Shown here piece after piece: positions 46,101 to 57,975 of a stretch of DNA of 64,000 nucleotides. This stretch comes from Bolinopsis microptera. Lineage: Eukaryota; Ctenophora; Tentaculata; Lobata; Bolinopsidae. A program made the position numbers and the translations under genes. The stretch is from NCBI RefSeq assembly GCF_026151205.1, contig NC_087076.1:7356902-7420901 (forward strand). The letters run 5' to 3'. The notes below the pieces were generated by a model, which ran no database searches, had not been told where the DNA came from, and saw nothing but the letters and a program-made list of their open reading frames with translations. The stretch's first letter is position 1. Each line of letters starts with the position of its first letter.

Positions 46101-48430
46101 TAACAGTTACTTATACTTTGTGTGGGGGTAACACTGTGGGGGTAACAGTTACATATACTTTGTGTGGGGATAACAGTTATATATGCTTTGTGACGTCATC
46201 ATATAACAGAATCAGAATGGAGGTTATGTTTCCCACGCCGAGAGATAGGGGACACGGTGCACATGCGCCCCACTGTGTGCCACCTAGAAGTAACTGAGAA
46301 CAGTCTCTATAGGTCTGTCATATGAGATATTGTTGGAGTTCCTTCATCGAAACTAAATTAACTAGTTCATTAACTTAGATCCTTGCTCATAACAGCAGCC
46401 AAATAACAAAGTTTAGGAACTTAGAGACTAAATAATAAGTACCTGGGGGGAATGTTTAATCTGAACTAAAATTGAGGAGATTTCGTTAGCGTCATGAGTA
46501 GCAGTAGTTGCCATCTCCAGTATGATACACCCCATACTCCAGCAGTCACTACGTTCATCATAGGGTCTCTCCAACACCTGGAAACAGAAGTGAAAAGTTA
46601 AGATTTTACATAAAATAACAGCAACAGATCCTGTTGCATGTTGACTAAGTGGCAGTAATTGATCCAGGTCAATTAGGATCTTTAAAAAGTTCGAATTTGT
46701 TTTTCAGAAACACTTTTTGATACATGGATAGTCAAGTCATATTTGCGAGTAAAAAATCAGATTAAATTCCACTGAAAAAACGGACTAAAAAATCTTTTTT
46801 CCCTTTTTTGCATTAGTCTCCATATGATCTCATCTCAGGTCTATGGTCCGTAGGTCCGTTTTTTATATAAATAGCTGGGTACATAACCGTGATATTAGCC
46901 TCTATAATGAATCATGTAAATACTGCTCGATATAATTCTTACCTCAGGAGCCATCCAGTTCATTGAACCAACCATGGTCCTTGTTTTAGTACGAGCATCC
47001 CCCATAACAGTCGCAACTCCAAAATCTCCAATACAAATATCGATACTAGACTTCATGAATATGTTACTCGGCTTCAAATCTCTGTGGATTACTCCCTGAC
47101 GAAGTGACGAAGGTTCAGAAGTTGCTAAACATTTAAATAATACTCCAGTACGGTTATGTTAAATATCTAATACTTAATATTTTCGGCATACTTAGCACTT
47201 GGAAATTACAGTCGTATAGGTACGATATATAACAACAAGACGACATACTCCAAGGTAGCTTCATAGTAAACAGTGAGTGAGTGGTAATGAACACTATAAT
47301 TATGAGGCGATGCACAGTAAGTGAGGGGCATTGTGCTAGCTCATCATGTTTACTGACATGATAACTTTCTTCCAGCCCCACAACTAGCACTTTAATATCT
47401 AGCTGGTAAAGAAGCTGAGTTTTATTTCCATATTATATCTGGTTATCCCTGCTTCTGTATGTTGCTTTTAATACTAGCTTCTTTACATCCTTTCCCGAAT
47501 AAATTTGTACATAAATCTCTACAAAATGTTTCACAGCATGGACCATATCCTAAGAAGTTTACAAAACTTAAGTCCCAACTGAAAATCAAGGTAATGAATA
47601 AGTATAACATGATATGTAGTATGTACCGACCTTCTCGTGTACAAATGTCATAGCATCAATAATCTGCCCGATCCATTTCTTTAAAACGAGCTCGTCGAAC
47701 TTCTCCTTATTTTCCCGTTTCTTACGAAGACATATTTCTAAATCTCCGAGAGGATAGTAATCCATCACAATACACACGAACAGAGCACCCTCTTCCCTGT
47801 CCCAGGATACGAAGAATTCCCTAAAATATGGTTAATAAATTTACTAGTGGCCACTTCTCAGAAATCTGTGTGTTTAAATGGAGAACCAGCTACCGAGACC
47901 GACCGAATTAGGTACGCAATTTTAGGATGTATTTAAATGCGTTTCTTCGAAATAACATACTGATTATTTGCTTATATTCATTGATATTGTACGGAAGTAA
48001 AATAAGAAAGCAAAGTACCTGTAGCCACAAATATAAGGGTGAGCTAGTTCTTGCAGAGCCATTGCTTCTTTAAATGCCTTGTTAGCTTCTGCTTCATCCT
48101 TACATTCCATTTTCTTGAGCACATACCTGATTCACAAACCAGTGAACATTTCAAATAATCTTAGTATTAACTTAATCATGGATAAAACAAATGTTGTTAT
48201 TTGATTTGTACGTATAAATTGTAATATTACAGCTTGTAGTTGTTGCGCGATATAAAAATGTGTAGAAGAAACTAGGTGCAGGAACCCATCTAGTTGCTGG
48301 AACCCAATATTTTTTACAAAACAGAAAGTTCTGAGTTAACTTACTTTTTGCCATCTTCTTTAGATTCCACGAGGAAAACAGAGCCCTGAGACCCCTTCCC
48401 AAGTCTTTGTGCTAGTATGTAATTCTCCAT
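37118..48430 (-). CDS. STKLD1-like protein kinase with C-terminal ARM-type repeats
   Basis: Fourteen exons fit in phase: 48430-48345, 48126-48019, 47820-47631, 47095-46943, 46577-46443, 44749-44554, 44454-44327, 44154-44011, 43884-43702, 41041-40925, 40223-40083, 39674-39540, 39247-39110 and 37165-37118, encoding 633 residues. The kinase domain is complete: LGKGSQGSV (10-18), VLKK lysine near 33, HRDLKPSN (132-139), DFG (152-154), MAPE, YDERSDCWSMGCIILEM and RRNFKQRP. From about residue 330, exons 8-13 each carry an ARM-like helix set (for example GALWILAVCDSNTAILTEEC and CSALWSLSMEDEN). Kinase followed by ARM repeats and the length match human STKLD1 (680 aa). STKLD1 has lost HRD and DFG in humans; here both are intact, so activity is plausible. 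Introns carry at least five tandem arrays, four of them copied from splice junctions. An upstream ATG (48438) is followed at once by TGA. Confidence 0.85.
37505..37610 (-). repeat. Partial duplicate of STKLD1-like exon 13 with its donor
   Basis: The sequence copies the 3' part of exon 13 (from about AGCTTGCTAGTTACCCGG through GATATTGTACAG) and the donor GTACATT. Two copies lie downstream of exon 13 in intron 13, here and at 38990-39076, plus the true exon at 39110-39247. It lacks the 5' half of the exon and its acceptor. Confidence 0.88.
37611..38945 (-). pseudogene. LINE reverse-transcriptase fragment inside STKLD1-like intron 13
   Basis: The minus strand reads ALKRVESRIDNYTMPWQSAY, KMGIDMSRAFDTVKRDTIIN and, after a stop at about 38604, FQGDSLSGKLFTLILAAALH, EYSDDCDFAD (a YSDD-like catalytic box), and then the long C-terminal frame 38408-37668 (LYDAQVVSVLIYNSNSWSPK, LHRRHLRSILNIKWP). 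The endonuclease is missing. An in-frame TGA just before FQGD shows it is dead. It inserted in the AT-rich spacer (TTAATTAATTAA) between two partial copies of exon 13. Confidence 0.82.
38990..39076 (-). repeat. Second partial duplicate of STKLD1-like exon 13 with its donor
   Basis: It is nearly identical to the true exon 3' end (39110-39195) and its donor CAG/GTACATT, separated from it by a (TTAA)n-rich spacer. One base differs (AAGGGAACTC for AAGGAAACTC). The copy lacks an acceptor. Confidence 0.9.
40224..40735 (-). repeat. 32-bp minisatellite containing the exon 11 splice acceptor
   Basis: The unit on the coding strand is TAACCCACAGTTACCTAATT then AAACACGTGCAG. About 15 copies end exactly at exon 11 (first base 40223), where the last copy's CACGTGCAG serves as the real acceptor. 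Each upstream copy therefore offers a decoy CAG, followed immediately by TAA in the reading phase. Each unit also contains a CACGTG E-box. Confidence 0.93.
40908..40941 (-). repeat. 17-bp duplication across the exon 10 donor
   Basis: TATGAAAACTCACAAGG occurs twice in tandem, the first ending the exon (ATGAAAACTCACAAG) and the second in the intron after GTATGA. It duplicates the exon end and creates a second potential donor context. Confidence 0.85.
41899..43740 (-). repeat. 50-bp minisatellite made of the exon 9 end plus splice donor
   Basis: On the coding strand each unit is GCTGCTCTCAGAGCCTACCC, TAACAATCCTGTG, then the donor GTGAGTTTATAAG, then TCTG. The first copy is the true end of STKLD1-like exon 9 (43740-43702). 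About 36 copies follow in the intron, most of 50 bp and some of 46 bp lacking four bases of TATA. Every unit retains the coding sequence for LRAYPNNPV and a consensus donor. Read-through past the first donor meets TAA within four codons. Confidence 0.95.
45185..46195. repeat. G-rich 30/44-bp minisatellite in STKLD1-like intron 5
   Basis: The basic unit is GTGTGGGGGTAACAGTTACA then TATACTTTGT. It alternates with a longer form that adds CACTGTGGGGGTAA and changes TTACAT to TTAAAT. G5 runs occur every 14-30 bases on the plus strand. Several hundred bases separate the array from exons on both sides, so unlike the others it is not visibly junction-derived. Confidence 0.93.
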
Positions 48431-49968
48431 CACGTCATGGAACTTCCCTTCGAACTACACGGTGTGAGAACTACAAATTCATCTTTGGAATACTTGGAAA
48501 TTGCTTCGGTCACTCACTAATAATCAACGACAAATAGACTAATAACTGATCGATTGGAAGAATTAGGTACTAATCTAACTAATCCATCTCAGCTTGAAAA
48601 CTTACCAATCAAAACGGTTAAAAACGGTTTTAAGTAACGAAACGATGCTAAATAAAAGATACTTAAAGTGTTAAATAGTAAAGTTTATAAACTATAGAGT
48701 ATGGGCTATAAATAAAGTCAAGAGTCTGCTCTGCAATCTTCAACAGATATGATTGTAAAATAACGTGCATGATGACAACAATCTGGTTCAATTTACTGCC
48801 CTACACGCTGCAAGTGAGTGCTGAAAATGAATTTGCAATGACCAGCCAAACGCTGGTCCATTCAGTGCTAACTAGTTATATTCCCTGGATTAAAATAAAC
48901 TGGATTCCAGGATCGAGGTGAGATAGATTAAGAGAGACAATTATCCACAACTTAATACTCGACAAACTGGCTGTAAAAGAGTAAAAAGGTTAAACATAAA
49001 AGGAGGACGGGGCGAGTATTATCGACAAGTCACACCACAATAGACAGTAAAAGAATAAAGCTGCTCAGAGGAGAATAATGACGTAGTGGTTGCTAGGGTA
49101 ACAAAGGACGGGGCTAGATGTTGGAACATGGGCTGAAACTCAAACCTGGTTAGCATAGTATGGACAGTGTCCTATCATGACTCCTACAACCTAACAGAAG
49201 GGAGAGAAAGGTTAGTAAAACTGGTGAGCCAATGTCATGGAATTAATTATTACTGTGAACAGTGCATTGTATTATTGCATCTTATTGCAATTTCATCTTA
49301 AATCTATTAATTTCATTTCTTTTGGATCAAGTTTCAATAAATGATACCGATTGACTTTTATTTCACTTTTATTTCATGTAATGCACGAGGCGAACGTTGT
49401 ATTTCAGCACACAGTTAAATACAGATGAGCGGCAATTAACTAAAATCAAAAACTTACTTAAGTTGTTCTAGAAAACTGTCACATAATATAATTAATGAAT
49501 TAAGCAACGGAAAATGCTGCCCTAGAAAATACACATAAAAAAGGTAAAAGCATGGTATGTTATTCAACATTGTCAGCTGAGTAGTCAGAATGGTAATCAA
49601 ATTCAAAGCTATTATAAAAATATTGTTGAGCTTGGTAGGTAGTTCAAGTAATCAAGATTTTTGTCATTTGAATAGCTTGGAATAAGATTTGTTCACCCGT
49701 TCGCATTTCTACATTCTTGATATAGCTAGTATAATCATTTTAATTTTACTGATTTATTCTGAACTAAAAACGAATACATCAATTTCAATATCAAAATCAA
49801 TCACAATTATTTTCAGACTATCTTTAATTTTATTGATTATTTTCTCCCAAAAATCTCCCAAATTCCCTCCCACTCATGCACCATTGTATAATGTACATTA
49901 TTATTGTATATTACAACCAATTTAACATTACATTCCAATACTGAATACAGATAAAGTTGTCGAAAATG
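48431..49968. other. Spacer upstream of the STKLD1-like gene
   Basis: It contains the STKLD1-like 5' UTR and promoter region and, near 49753-49758, the complement of an AATAAA signal for the minus-strand gene that ends at 49969. No further coding exon is supported; the frame at 49689-49925 is AT-driven. Confidence 0.4.
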
Positions 49969-51797
49969 CTATTCGATCGCAGTCAAACCACCGCCATCCC
50001 CCTGACTAGAAGTAGAAATGTTCACCACCTTTTTTATTGATGAAACACTGTCTGATTTTACTAGCATTTGGGACGCTGTAACAATAATCACATTACCATT
50101 CACTAGTTTGGTTGCTGGCTCCTCAAAAGGCTTTAATTTCGTTCCTGGCAAATCAGATATAAGCCCATTAGTCAAAGGAGTATCAATAGGTTTTTCAAGA
50201 CGGTTACCAGAATCCAAATCTAGGTGATCTGGATTCGATAAAGTTTTGTCTGTTTCCAAGGAACCGTTATCTGAATTATGGACTCCTTTTTCGTCCAAAG
50301 GATCAACTTGAGGAACGTCTTCACAAGGAATATTTTTAACAGTTTCTAGTTGCTCCCCAGCAGTTGTATCTTGCAATGATAAATTGTGTGATAAGCCATC
50401 AGCAATATTTTTAGAAGAATCTGCATTAGCTTGATCACTGTTTTTAGCATCATGTAGTATACTCTGCTCGTCTATACTTACAACAACACTTAACCTGCCA
50501 GGGTTTGTTTCATTTGACAGAGTCTGAGTAATAAGCAGGTCCCCACTGGGCTTAGTGGAGACAGTGCTAGGTTTAGTGGATATGTTACTGGGATTAGAAT
50601 GATCAGATGTTGATTTTCCGGCTGCGTTGGTAAGGGTTGATTGTGATGGTCCACTTGAGACACTGCCATCATAGCCAGTATCAGCTTGTTTATTGATTGA
50701 ATTGGTTCCAGAACTCTCAGAATGATTGCTGCCTGCCACAGAAACTCTCCGCCCTTTTCTCAAGATAGTGGTCGGAGTTTTTGTTTGATTGAGGTAGGAT
50801 CTTCTACGTTTTTTGACATTGGCAGTCGCCATCCTGTTGTATTCCTCGTTTCTAAAGCTAACTTGTGTTCTTCTAACATTGCTCGATCTGTCACTCAAAT
50901 TAGTTCTACTGTTATTGATATCAACTGTCAAAACTTCAGAACGAGATTTAAGGTCACAATCGGACAAGCTGCCAAGTGAACCTCTAAATTTCTGAGTCCG
51001 GCTGTAGGCAGAACGGGGAGTGGACATGCCGCTGCCAGTGTATGTTGCTGTATTGTAGCCACTTTTACTGTTACTCAACTCTTGAGCTTTAGCTAGAGCT
51101 TGAGATCTGTGCTGCATGATAAGCTCTTTTCTAGCATCATGAGCTTCTGTTCGAGACTCTGGGGTGGCAGAAACTAGGACAGTGACATTTGTTTGAGAGC
51201 CAGCATCTTTTGTACGCCTGAAAGCAAAATTTGTTTGTGAGATATTAATTTGAAAGAAAGTATTATGCATGACACCTGATCTTCATCACGCATAAATCTT
51301 ACTATATATAAAGCTAGACGATATATGTTTATCCGTGCCATTTTACTGACACCACGGCATCAACTTTAACGCTACTTTCCGCAAAAACCGTAAAAGATGT
51401 ACGACTGAAACTTTTTTGACTGGGCCAAATGCTTTAATGGCCTCCAAATCAGCATGAAAAAATAAAAAATTGGCCAAGAAATAGAAGTCTTAGAGCCCCA
51501 AATTTGGACCCCCAAGTGGTGTCAAAAACGCGAATTAAATAGATAATAATTATTTTAGTCTCTTGAGTCTTGACACCAATTTAGGGTTATACGGGTTCCT
51601 GCTAGTATATTTAAATGCAATTATGACATACCTAAATAACAAATATTATCATCTCTACAGCCTTCATTGTGATTGAGAAAAAAAAACTTATATTATTCAA
51701 GGTGTTAATGTTTAATGCTAGTCTTTACCATCATTATTACTTACAAGGTTTGTATTTGAGAGGCAGATGCAAGAGCAGCAGATGATCCACAGCCCAT
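49969..51797 (-). CDS. Ser/Thr-rich protein with N-terminal MGCGSS acylation motif
   Basis: There are two coding exons. Exon 1 (51797-51745) encodes MGCGSSAALASASQIQT and ends at a CTT/GTAAGT donor. Exon 2 (51217-49969) starts after TTGCTTTCAG, joins in phase (TT+G) and reads LRTKDAGSQTNVTVL to the stop, 433 residues in all. Gly2 followed by Cys3 is the classic signal for N-myristoylation with palmitoylation, so membrane anchoring is likely. The body is Ser/Thr/Asn-rich, with a basic patch (ANVKKRRRSYL, ILRKGRRVSVAG) that could be phosphorylated, then an acidic low-complexity half. No folded domain is recognised. The longer open frame that starts at 51270 is intron read-through. An AATAAA lies about 215 bases past the stop. 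The family is unknown to me. Confidence 0.75.
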
Positions 51798-54700
51798 AAA
51801 CAACTGTATAGGGCACTCAGAGGAGGTATGAGACGAAGCTCAATCTCAGAATTAAATTTCCATGCAGAATCTCATTTCAGCAATCATTTTCATTAGGCTT
51901 GTATCCTGCAATTATCATTCAATTAATCAAAAATATCTCATTACATTCAACCATTTAAATAGGAACCACCAGAAAAATATTTCATTATTTAATATTTTAA
52001 AAATATCATTGTAATAATAAAGAATAACATGGTCCCACCTTGTGGACCTAAAACTCTATTAGAAAGATAATACCATTCAAAAATTAAACTGGTTTTGATT
52101 CTCATTTCATCAACAACCTGGATGCTTTGAAACAAAAATTTCAATGAAACAAAAATTTGTTAACCACCTGCTACAGTAAAACCCCATTTTACAGCACTTC
52201 AATTGAGCGCTCTAGCGCGGGTTTCAGAAACACCCAAAACCTCAGAATTTAAGTGTATTTTGCAACAGGACCCTGCGGCTTGTGAAAATGTTCTGTTACG
52301 TGTAATTTGATGCAAGGTGGGATTGAGATACACCCACCTTTTCACCACCTAATAATTGAACCCCTGCTTTTTGTCGTCAAGTCAAACAGCATGAGAGAGA
52401 CATCCTTAAACTTCCTGTATGATGTGGTGGCATAGGCATCATCAATCTCTTGAATATGATTACTCAGTGGCAGTCATCAAAGATCTCGTGAGTGCACTGA
52501 AGGACCTCAACTATGTTCTGAACAAGCAAGAGTTCCAAGACAACCAACATGCTATGGTTTGAAGATCCAAGGAGTACCCTCTAAAATGAAACAAAAGTTA
52601 CAATACTCTTGATTGTAAGTTAAGTGGATATGTTTCCATGCACCACAATGCTGTAAAAGACACTGCAGCTTTCTTCCTCCAAGAAGCAAAGTTTAAGGGT
52701 GATAGAGCCTACACACCTGCCTGTTCCAACTTCATTTTCAAGGAAGACCAAAACACCCAGGATGAAGCCCTTCAATGTTGCACCTGTTGGACCGTATGTG
52801 CCCTTTAAAAACATTCTTTTACATCAGGGTCACACATCCTATCTGCGACTCAAGTACCTTTAAGCTACTAAATAAGATACAGTGAGCATTAGAAGGAGAA
52901 TAAAGGTATCTATGAGGAAATGTTGAGGTTTGTGACCGCTCTAAGTTGTTTTTGTATATTGTATCTCTGGGATGATAGCTGACCAAAAGAAGAATCTAAG
53001 ATTCACGTCAAATATCATATCAGAACACGATTTAGCTTTGATCTGATATGATACAAAGCACACTCATTGCACTGAGGGAATCATAGGAGCAACCCATCCC
53101 GGACTGCAAAAATATCTTTGAACCTCATCCCTCACTCCTCAGGAGACAAGCTTTGAAGTTATATGATATTTATAATAATTATATATATTACTTGTTTGGA
53201 AAATTTGTAAATACTGTATAAAATTTTGCGAAATGCTACTGGGGTAGTTAAGTAAAACAAAATTAAAGTAAAACAAAATTTAAATTTTATTGCCATTACA
53301 ATGAATAATGATATCATAATAAATATAAGTAGACATCCGATAATAAACTTGTTACATCCAGTACAACCCAAGATGTCAGCCAACGCGACTTACAAAAATA
53401 AAGAAAGCTAGCATGTTCATTGTTCATAGTTTTTCTAACGAGCATACTTAGCTGTACGGAAATAGCTTTAATTCTACGTCATATTAAAAACTTTACATCA
53501 TTTTTGAGATACAAAAATAAATTTTAAAATAAATAACTCTTTTGCTGCTTAGGCGCGGCACCGCGCTTGATCCACCATAAACTTTAAATATTGTCAAGAT
53601 ATTAAACGAGTTTTCCGAAATAATATAGCATGCTGACTCCGTAGAATATTACAATTATACCCGTGCCAGTTCCAAATGTGAGTCAGAGCTTCAACCAAAA
53701 TCAGTTAGCAAAAGGAGCCAGTTGCCTGCAAGAGCTTTACTAGCACCTGATTTACCACTTTTGGAGCACAAACTCAAACCTAAAACCGGCCAAGCACAAA
53801 GATATGTTATCGCCACGATTGGGTGGATTGATTCCCAGAATATTTATCAGCACGCGGCACTAATAATATGAAGTTCATTATCGAATTTTAGATATGCCAT
53901 GGATCGTTTAACACATATATAAAAGGTTATTACCGTGTTGATGGTTTTAAATTTTGTATGTTGTAAGCACTTTAGTTTGTGAAGCGTTTACTCCTCCCCC
54001 TCAGCAAGACAGCTAGATTATAGATTAATGATAATAATTGTCAAATGTCGTTATATATTATATAACAGTAATAAATGTTCAATAGTTGTAGAGCGACTTC
54101 AAGAGTAGTGGTCCACAGGGGTCCGAAAAAGCCGTACAGGCACTTGGGTCCTTATCCTTGTCACTAATCTCAATTGGATTCGGTTTACACAAAGCATGAA
54201 CATTTAGACGTACACATTGACACGATATTTATTAGAAAGCAAAAAATATAAAATAATACGTGCGTGCGCGGCTTGAGCCGCGCCGCATAAGAACGGATGC
54301 GTGCAGGGGCTGGAGTACGCTTGTATGTAAATTAATGAAATGTTGCATTGTAAATATCTAGAATTGACGATATATTTTGATCTAAAAGTAAATTTTACAA
54401 AGCTGGCTTTGGATTTAGGTAAGATTATAATTTATTTTTTAAAAAAACCACGGATAATTTTAAATTTATTTCTATTTGTCGTATAATCAAAAACAATTTA
54501 ATCATGTTTTTAAGAATGCGCGGCTTTGGCGGCCAGTTATTGACTTATACATTAAATTGAATTTTAAATAAAAATGTGAATATATTAAAATTTAAAACTT
54601 TCAAAACGGAGGCTTATAAATATTATTATATTATGATTGTAAAATAAAGGATAAAATTTTAAATTTGTTTCACTAAATTTGTTTCACTATTAAAGAATAA

Positions 54701-55159
54701 TTAATGTTTGGTTGTTGGTTGTTGGTATAAATCGATATTAATAAATTATTTAAAATAGTATTTGTGTTTGTTATTATTAACTATTGAGTTACGTTCGATT
54801 TAAATATTAAAACACTACTACAATACATTTCACAAAACAAAACGACGGGGACACAGAAAGGAGAAGGACAACACATCACACGGACGGAAACTGCTGCTGA
54901 GTGACGAGTATCTGATTATATTTATATTAATTATGGGTCTCTTGTTCATTGAAATAAGTGTGATAATACTTCTAGAGTATATAGGGCTGACACAGTTGCT
55001 GCAAGGTAAAAATTGGGGTCCAAAACCGGGAGTGTGATACAACTTAATTTCGCGTTACGTAGTAAGAGATACAAAATATAAAATATAAGATATAAATGAC
55101 TGCAGTTCCAACCTACTTCTTAAATGGCATTTAAATGTACAGTTTATTGTGTAATGAGC

Positions 55160-55275
55160 ACTTGATTGTCTAGGCCAATAGATTTAAGATAATTTTTAAA
55201 CTTTAGTAGATATATTTTTGATGATGTGTGATGATGTTTGTGTCATTATATGTTGATTTGATTTGATTTTACCAG
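55160..55275 (+). mobile_element. 3' end of the CR1-like LINE family
   Basis: TTTTTAAACTTTAGTAGATA, TATTTTTGATGAT, GATGTTTGTGTCATTATAT and a GATTTGATTTGATTT tail match, base for base with few changes, the reverse complement of 21575-21680, which is the 3' UTR of the LINE fragment there. Only the UTR is present. The family therefore ends in a short (GATTT)n tail rather than poly(A). Confidence 0.75.
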
Positions 55276-55424
55276 GAGCTAGAGTTGGCATAATATTTTC
55301 CCCAGATATTAATAACAAATAAACTTGGTGCCCAAAATTTTTGTTCCTTGATTTAAACTTTTTTGCGCAAAATATTAACTTTTTGGCCTTAAATTTAACT
55401 TTTGACTCGTTTAAATTTAATTTA

Positions 55425-55860
55425 ACTTCGAAGTAGCGCGCGCCGCATTCTTCTCGAATTATTAGCCTGAGCTAGGTAAGTGCTACGAAGTAATGCACCC
55501 GGGTAAATCAATTAACAATGGACAACTTTAAACTTTGCTTTCAGTTTGCTTTCCACAGTTTCAGTTATTTTAAAAGTAATTTATATTAAAAGTTCGTAAT
55601 CAGATAAACGAAACGAAGCTTTTAATAATAATATTTGTTAAAAAAATTATAAGCTCTTCAAATAATTTACTTTCGGTATTAAATGTTGCAGCTGACCAAG
55701 TTACTGGGCGGCGCTTAGCCTGTCCAATAGTTGTCATACGTTGTATGACCCGCCGCGCACGAAGTGCGCGGCTCCCCCTGTAGCGTCGAAGACGCTACAG
55801 ACACTATAGTGACACTACAGACACTATAGCGAAGCGACCGTGGGGGTCACCACGTGATAC
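55425..55860. repeat. GC-rich palindromic repeat cluster, third copy
   Basis: CTTCGAAGTAGCGCGCGCCG is the reverse complement of the module at 18350-18372. GTCATACGTTGTATGAC, CCGCGCACGAAGTGCGCGG and CACGGTCGCTTCGCTAT (reverse orientation) match the clusters at 18.2-18.4 kb and 21.1 kb. It includes a GTAGCGTCGAAGACGCTAC hairpin. No ORF. Confidence 0.7.
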
Positions 55861-57362
55861 AATCCAATAGACTGTCAAATTCTGCCGAATCTATATATTC
55901 TTTAGTATTTCTGTTTACAAACATTTTAGCTTGGGGTCCGCAGGTAACTGACTGAGCTGATTTGTGATTACAATTTTTTCAACAAAAATATTGCTATTAG
56001 ATATTTAACACGATCTAGTTTTTCTGATATGAAAGTTATGTGCGCGGGGTTTAAATAATTTTGGTGGATAATTTATAATTTATGAAATTTAAATTTTTAG
56101 TACTAAATTTATCAAATTTGGAAAAATAAGTTTGTGTGTCGACTTATATCATATGATGCTGCGCTTATTTTAAATTTGTTTGACGTCGATTGCAATAACT
56201 AATTTTCATCAATTAATTATAAAATATAGCTACTTCCTTGCTATTCGCTGCAACATGTTAATTGACTGAATCAGCATTTTGCCGATATAATATACAATAT
56301 AATAACTTCTTAGTAAAGCTTTTTTTAACTATATTTTGTCATATCATGTTGTATGTAATGTGAGGTGATGCGGATTGAGTGTTTAAAAATAAAAAAGTTA
56401 CAGATTGAAGTCCCACATTTGCCATCATATCAAACTACATGAAGTGCCTTAAAAATTTGATGAGGTTTTTGCATTCTTTTGCGGTCGACTCTGCCAAATG
56501 ACCGGAAAATCCATGATCGAGAGTTTAATGAGGAGGGATAAGACGCTGGTAAAAGACTTTGAATCTTATTTGGGTTCACTTTAGTACACGAACATTGCAT
56601 TGTATTTGAAATAGTTATTACTATTACTATATATTATAGTCTGTAGAAATAACTTTTGAACAATAGTTTTTTGGCTGTAATTTTGCTGAACTAAGTTTAA
56701 TTTAACGATTTGGTAAAGTGTAGTGGGAACATGTGTACTAACTTTTCGGCCGAGCGTGAAATTTTTCAATGGTTAATGGAATTAACGAAATGAACAAAGA
56801 ATGAAAATTATAATAGAATCTCTGAAATGAACAGAAAACGATTGGGATCGATTGATATTGATACTAAAAGTGTCCCTGAAAAATGTTATTGGTCTAGCAC
56901 GTTCAGAAATGCTCCTGGGACGATTTTTCTATTTTGGTTTCAGAATACATCAAGTTGAAATCAGTTTGGTATGACTGGGGGACATGTGAATTAATCTGTT
57001 TAGCCACTCAGAATTGGTTCATGGAATGACGGAAACGAACAAAAATGAACATTGTCCCACAATGACTTGAAATGAGCTGAAAACGGTTGGAATAATTATG
57101 AACTAATGGACAGGGTTCGCTCAAAAATGAAATGTTGTGAAAACTACAAATTCTATCAAATTCTCAACACCCACTTCCAAGTCGAGTACTCTCGAGTCTC
57201 AACCCACTTAGTCCACATGCCTTGCAAACTGAAAGCATGGTATTTGTAAAGGTCTAAGTTCCTCATACTCACCAAAGATGGTACCTCTAGTCAATCGTAG
57301 GAGGAGAGAAAGTTTAACAACAATTTAAGTGGCTGCATTTTTTGATATTAATAGGTCCTAGT

Positions 57363-57650
57363 CAGTGGCGTAACGTTGCCTGTTGGCGCCCCCGCCGAAA
57401 AGGCGCCCCCCTGTTGGCGCACCCTCCCATTGTAGTGCCCCTCCCTAAAATTGAACAAATTAGGTGATTTCAGAGGATACGCCGGTAAAATCTCTAAAAA
57501 GGTGTGTATCTAGAGCAAAACGTGCAGTTTTGCTAGTACTTTAGTTAAGTTTTCGAGATTGCCCCACATTCAAACGACGATTTGGAGCCCCCCCTAAGAC
57601 GGCGCCCCCCCTGCACATCGGGGTCAGCGGGGCCCTTCATTACGCCACTG
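57363..57650. mobile_element. hAT-type MITE
   Basis: The terminal inverted repeats are CAGTGGCGTAACG (left) and CATTACGCCACTG (right). The flanking 8-bp duplication is GTCCTAGT / GTTCTAGT with one mismatch. CAGTGGCGTA termini with 8-bp duplications are typical of hAT MITEs. The 288-bp body is rich in GGCGCCCCC and encodes nothing. Confidence 0.9.
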
Positions 57651-57767
57651 GTTCTAGTATTTACCCATATTGTTTTAAAGTATTAAGAGAACTCTCCTTC
57701 AATTATTTTAATGCAGTCACTCAGACCAAAGTTTTATAACAAAATCGGCAACTAGAACACCGATGGG

Positions 57768-57975
57768 ACATTGAGACAACAATAAGACAACATTAAGACA
57801 CCAATAAGACACATTAACACAAAAATAAGACAACATTAAGACACCAATAAGACAACATTAAGACAACATTAAGACAACATTAACGCAACAAACACCAGTA
57901 AGACATCAAACGATAAGACAACATTAAGACAACATTAAGGCATCATTAAGGCAACATTAAGGCAACATTTAAGCT
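57768..57975 (+). repeat. 11-bp subterminal satellite, left arm
   Basis: AAGACAACATT and close variants (AAGACACCAAT, AAGGCAACATT) run head to tail just inside the left terminal repeat of the 57747-60518 element. The same unit appears inverted at the other end. Confidence 0.9.

Larger units (their letters stand above)
51798..57362. other. Long intergenic region with repeat remnants
   Basis: No supported gene. It contains a degenerate formerly coding-looking stretch at about 52455-52560 (KDLVSALKDLNYVLNKQEF), a hairpin at 53015-53056 (ATCATATCAGA...TCTGATATGAT), a CR1-like LINE 3' end at 55160-55275, GC-rich palindromic modules at 55425-55860, and a diverged direct duplication of about 240 bp at 56700-57140. 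The rest is AT-rich. Confidence 0.45.

Noticed and set aside
51345-51525. TGACACCAC/GTGGTGTCA inverted repeat as a transposon
   Set aside because: Only nine bases match and no target duplication or internal structure supports it.
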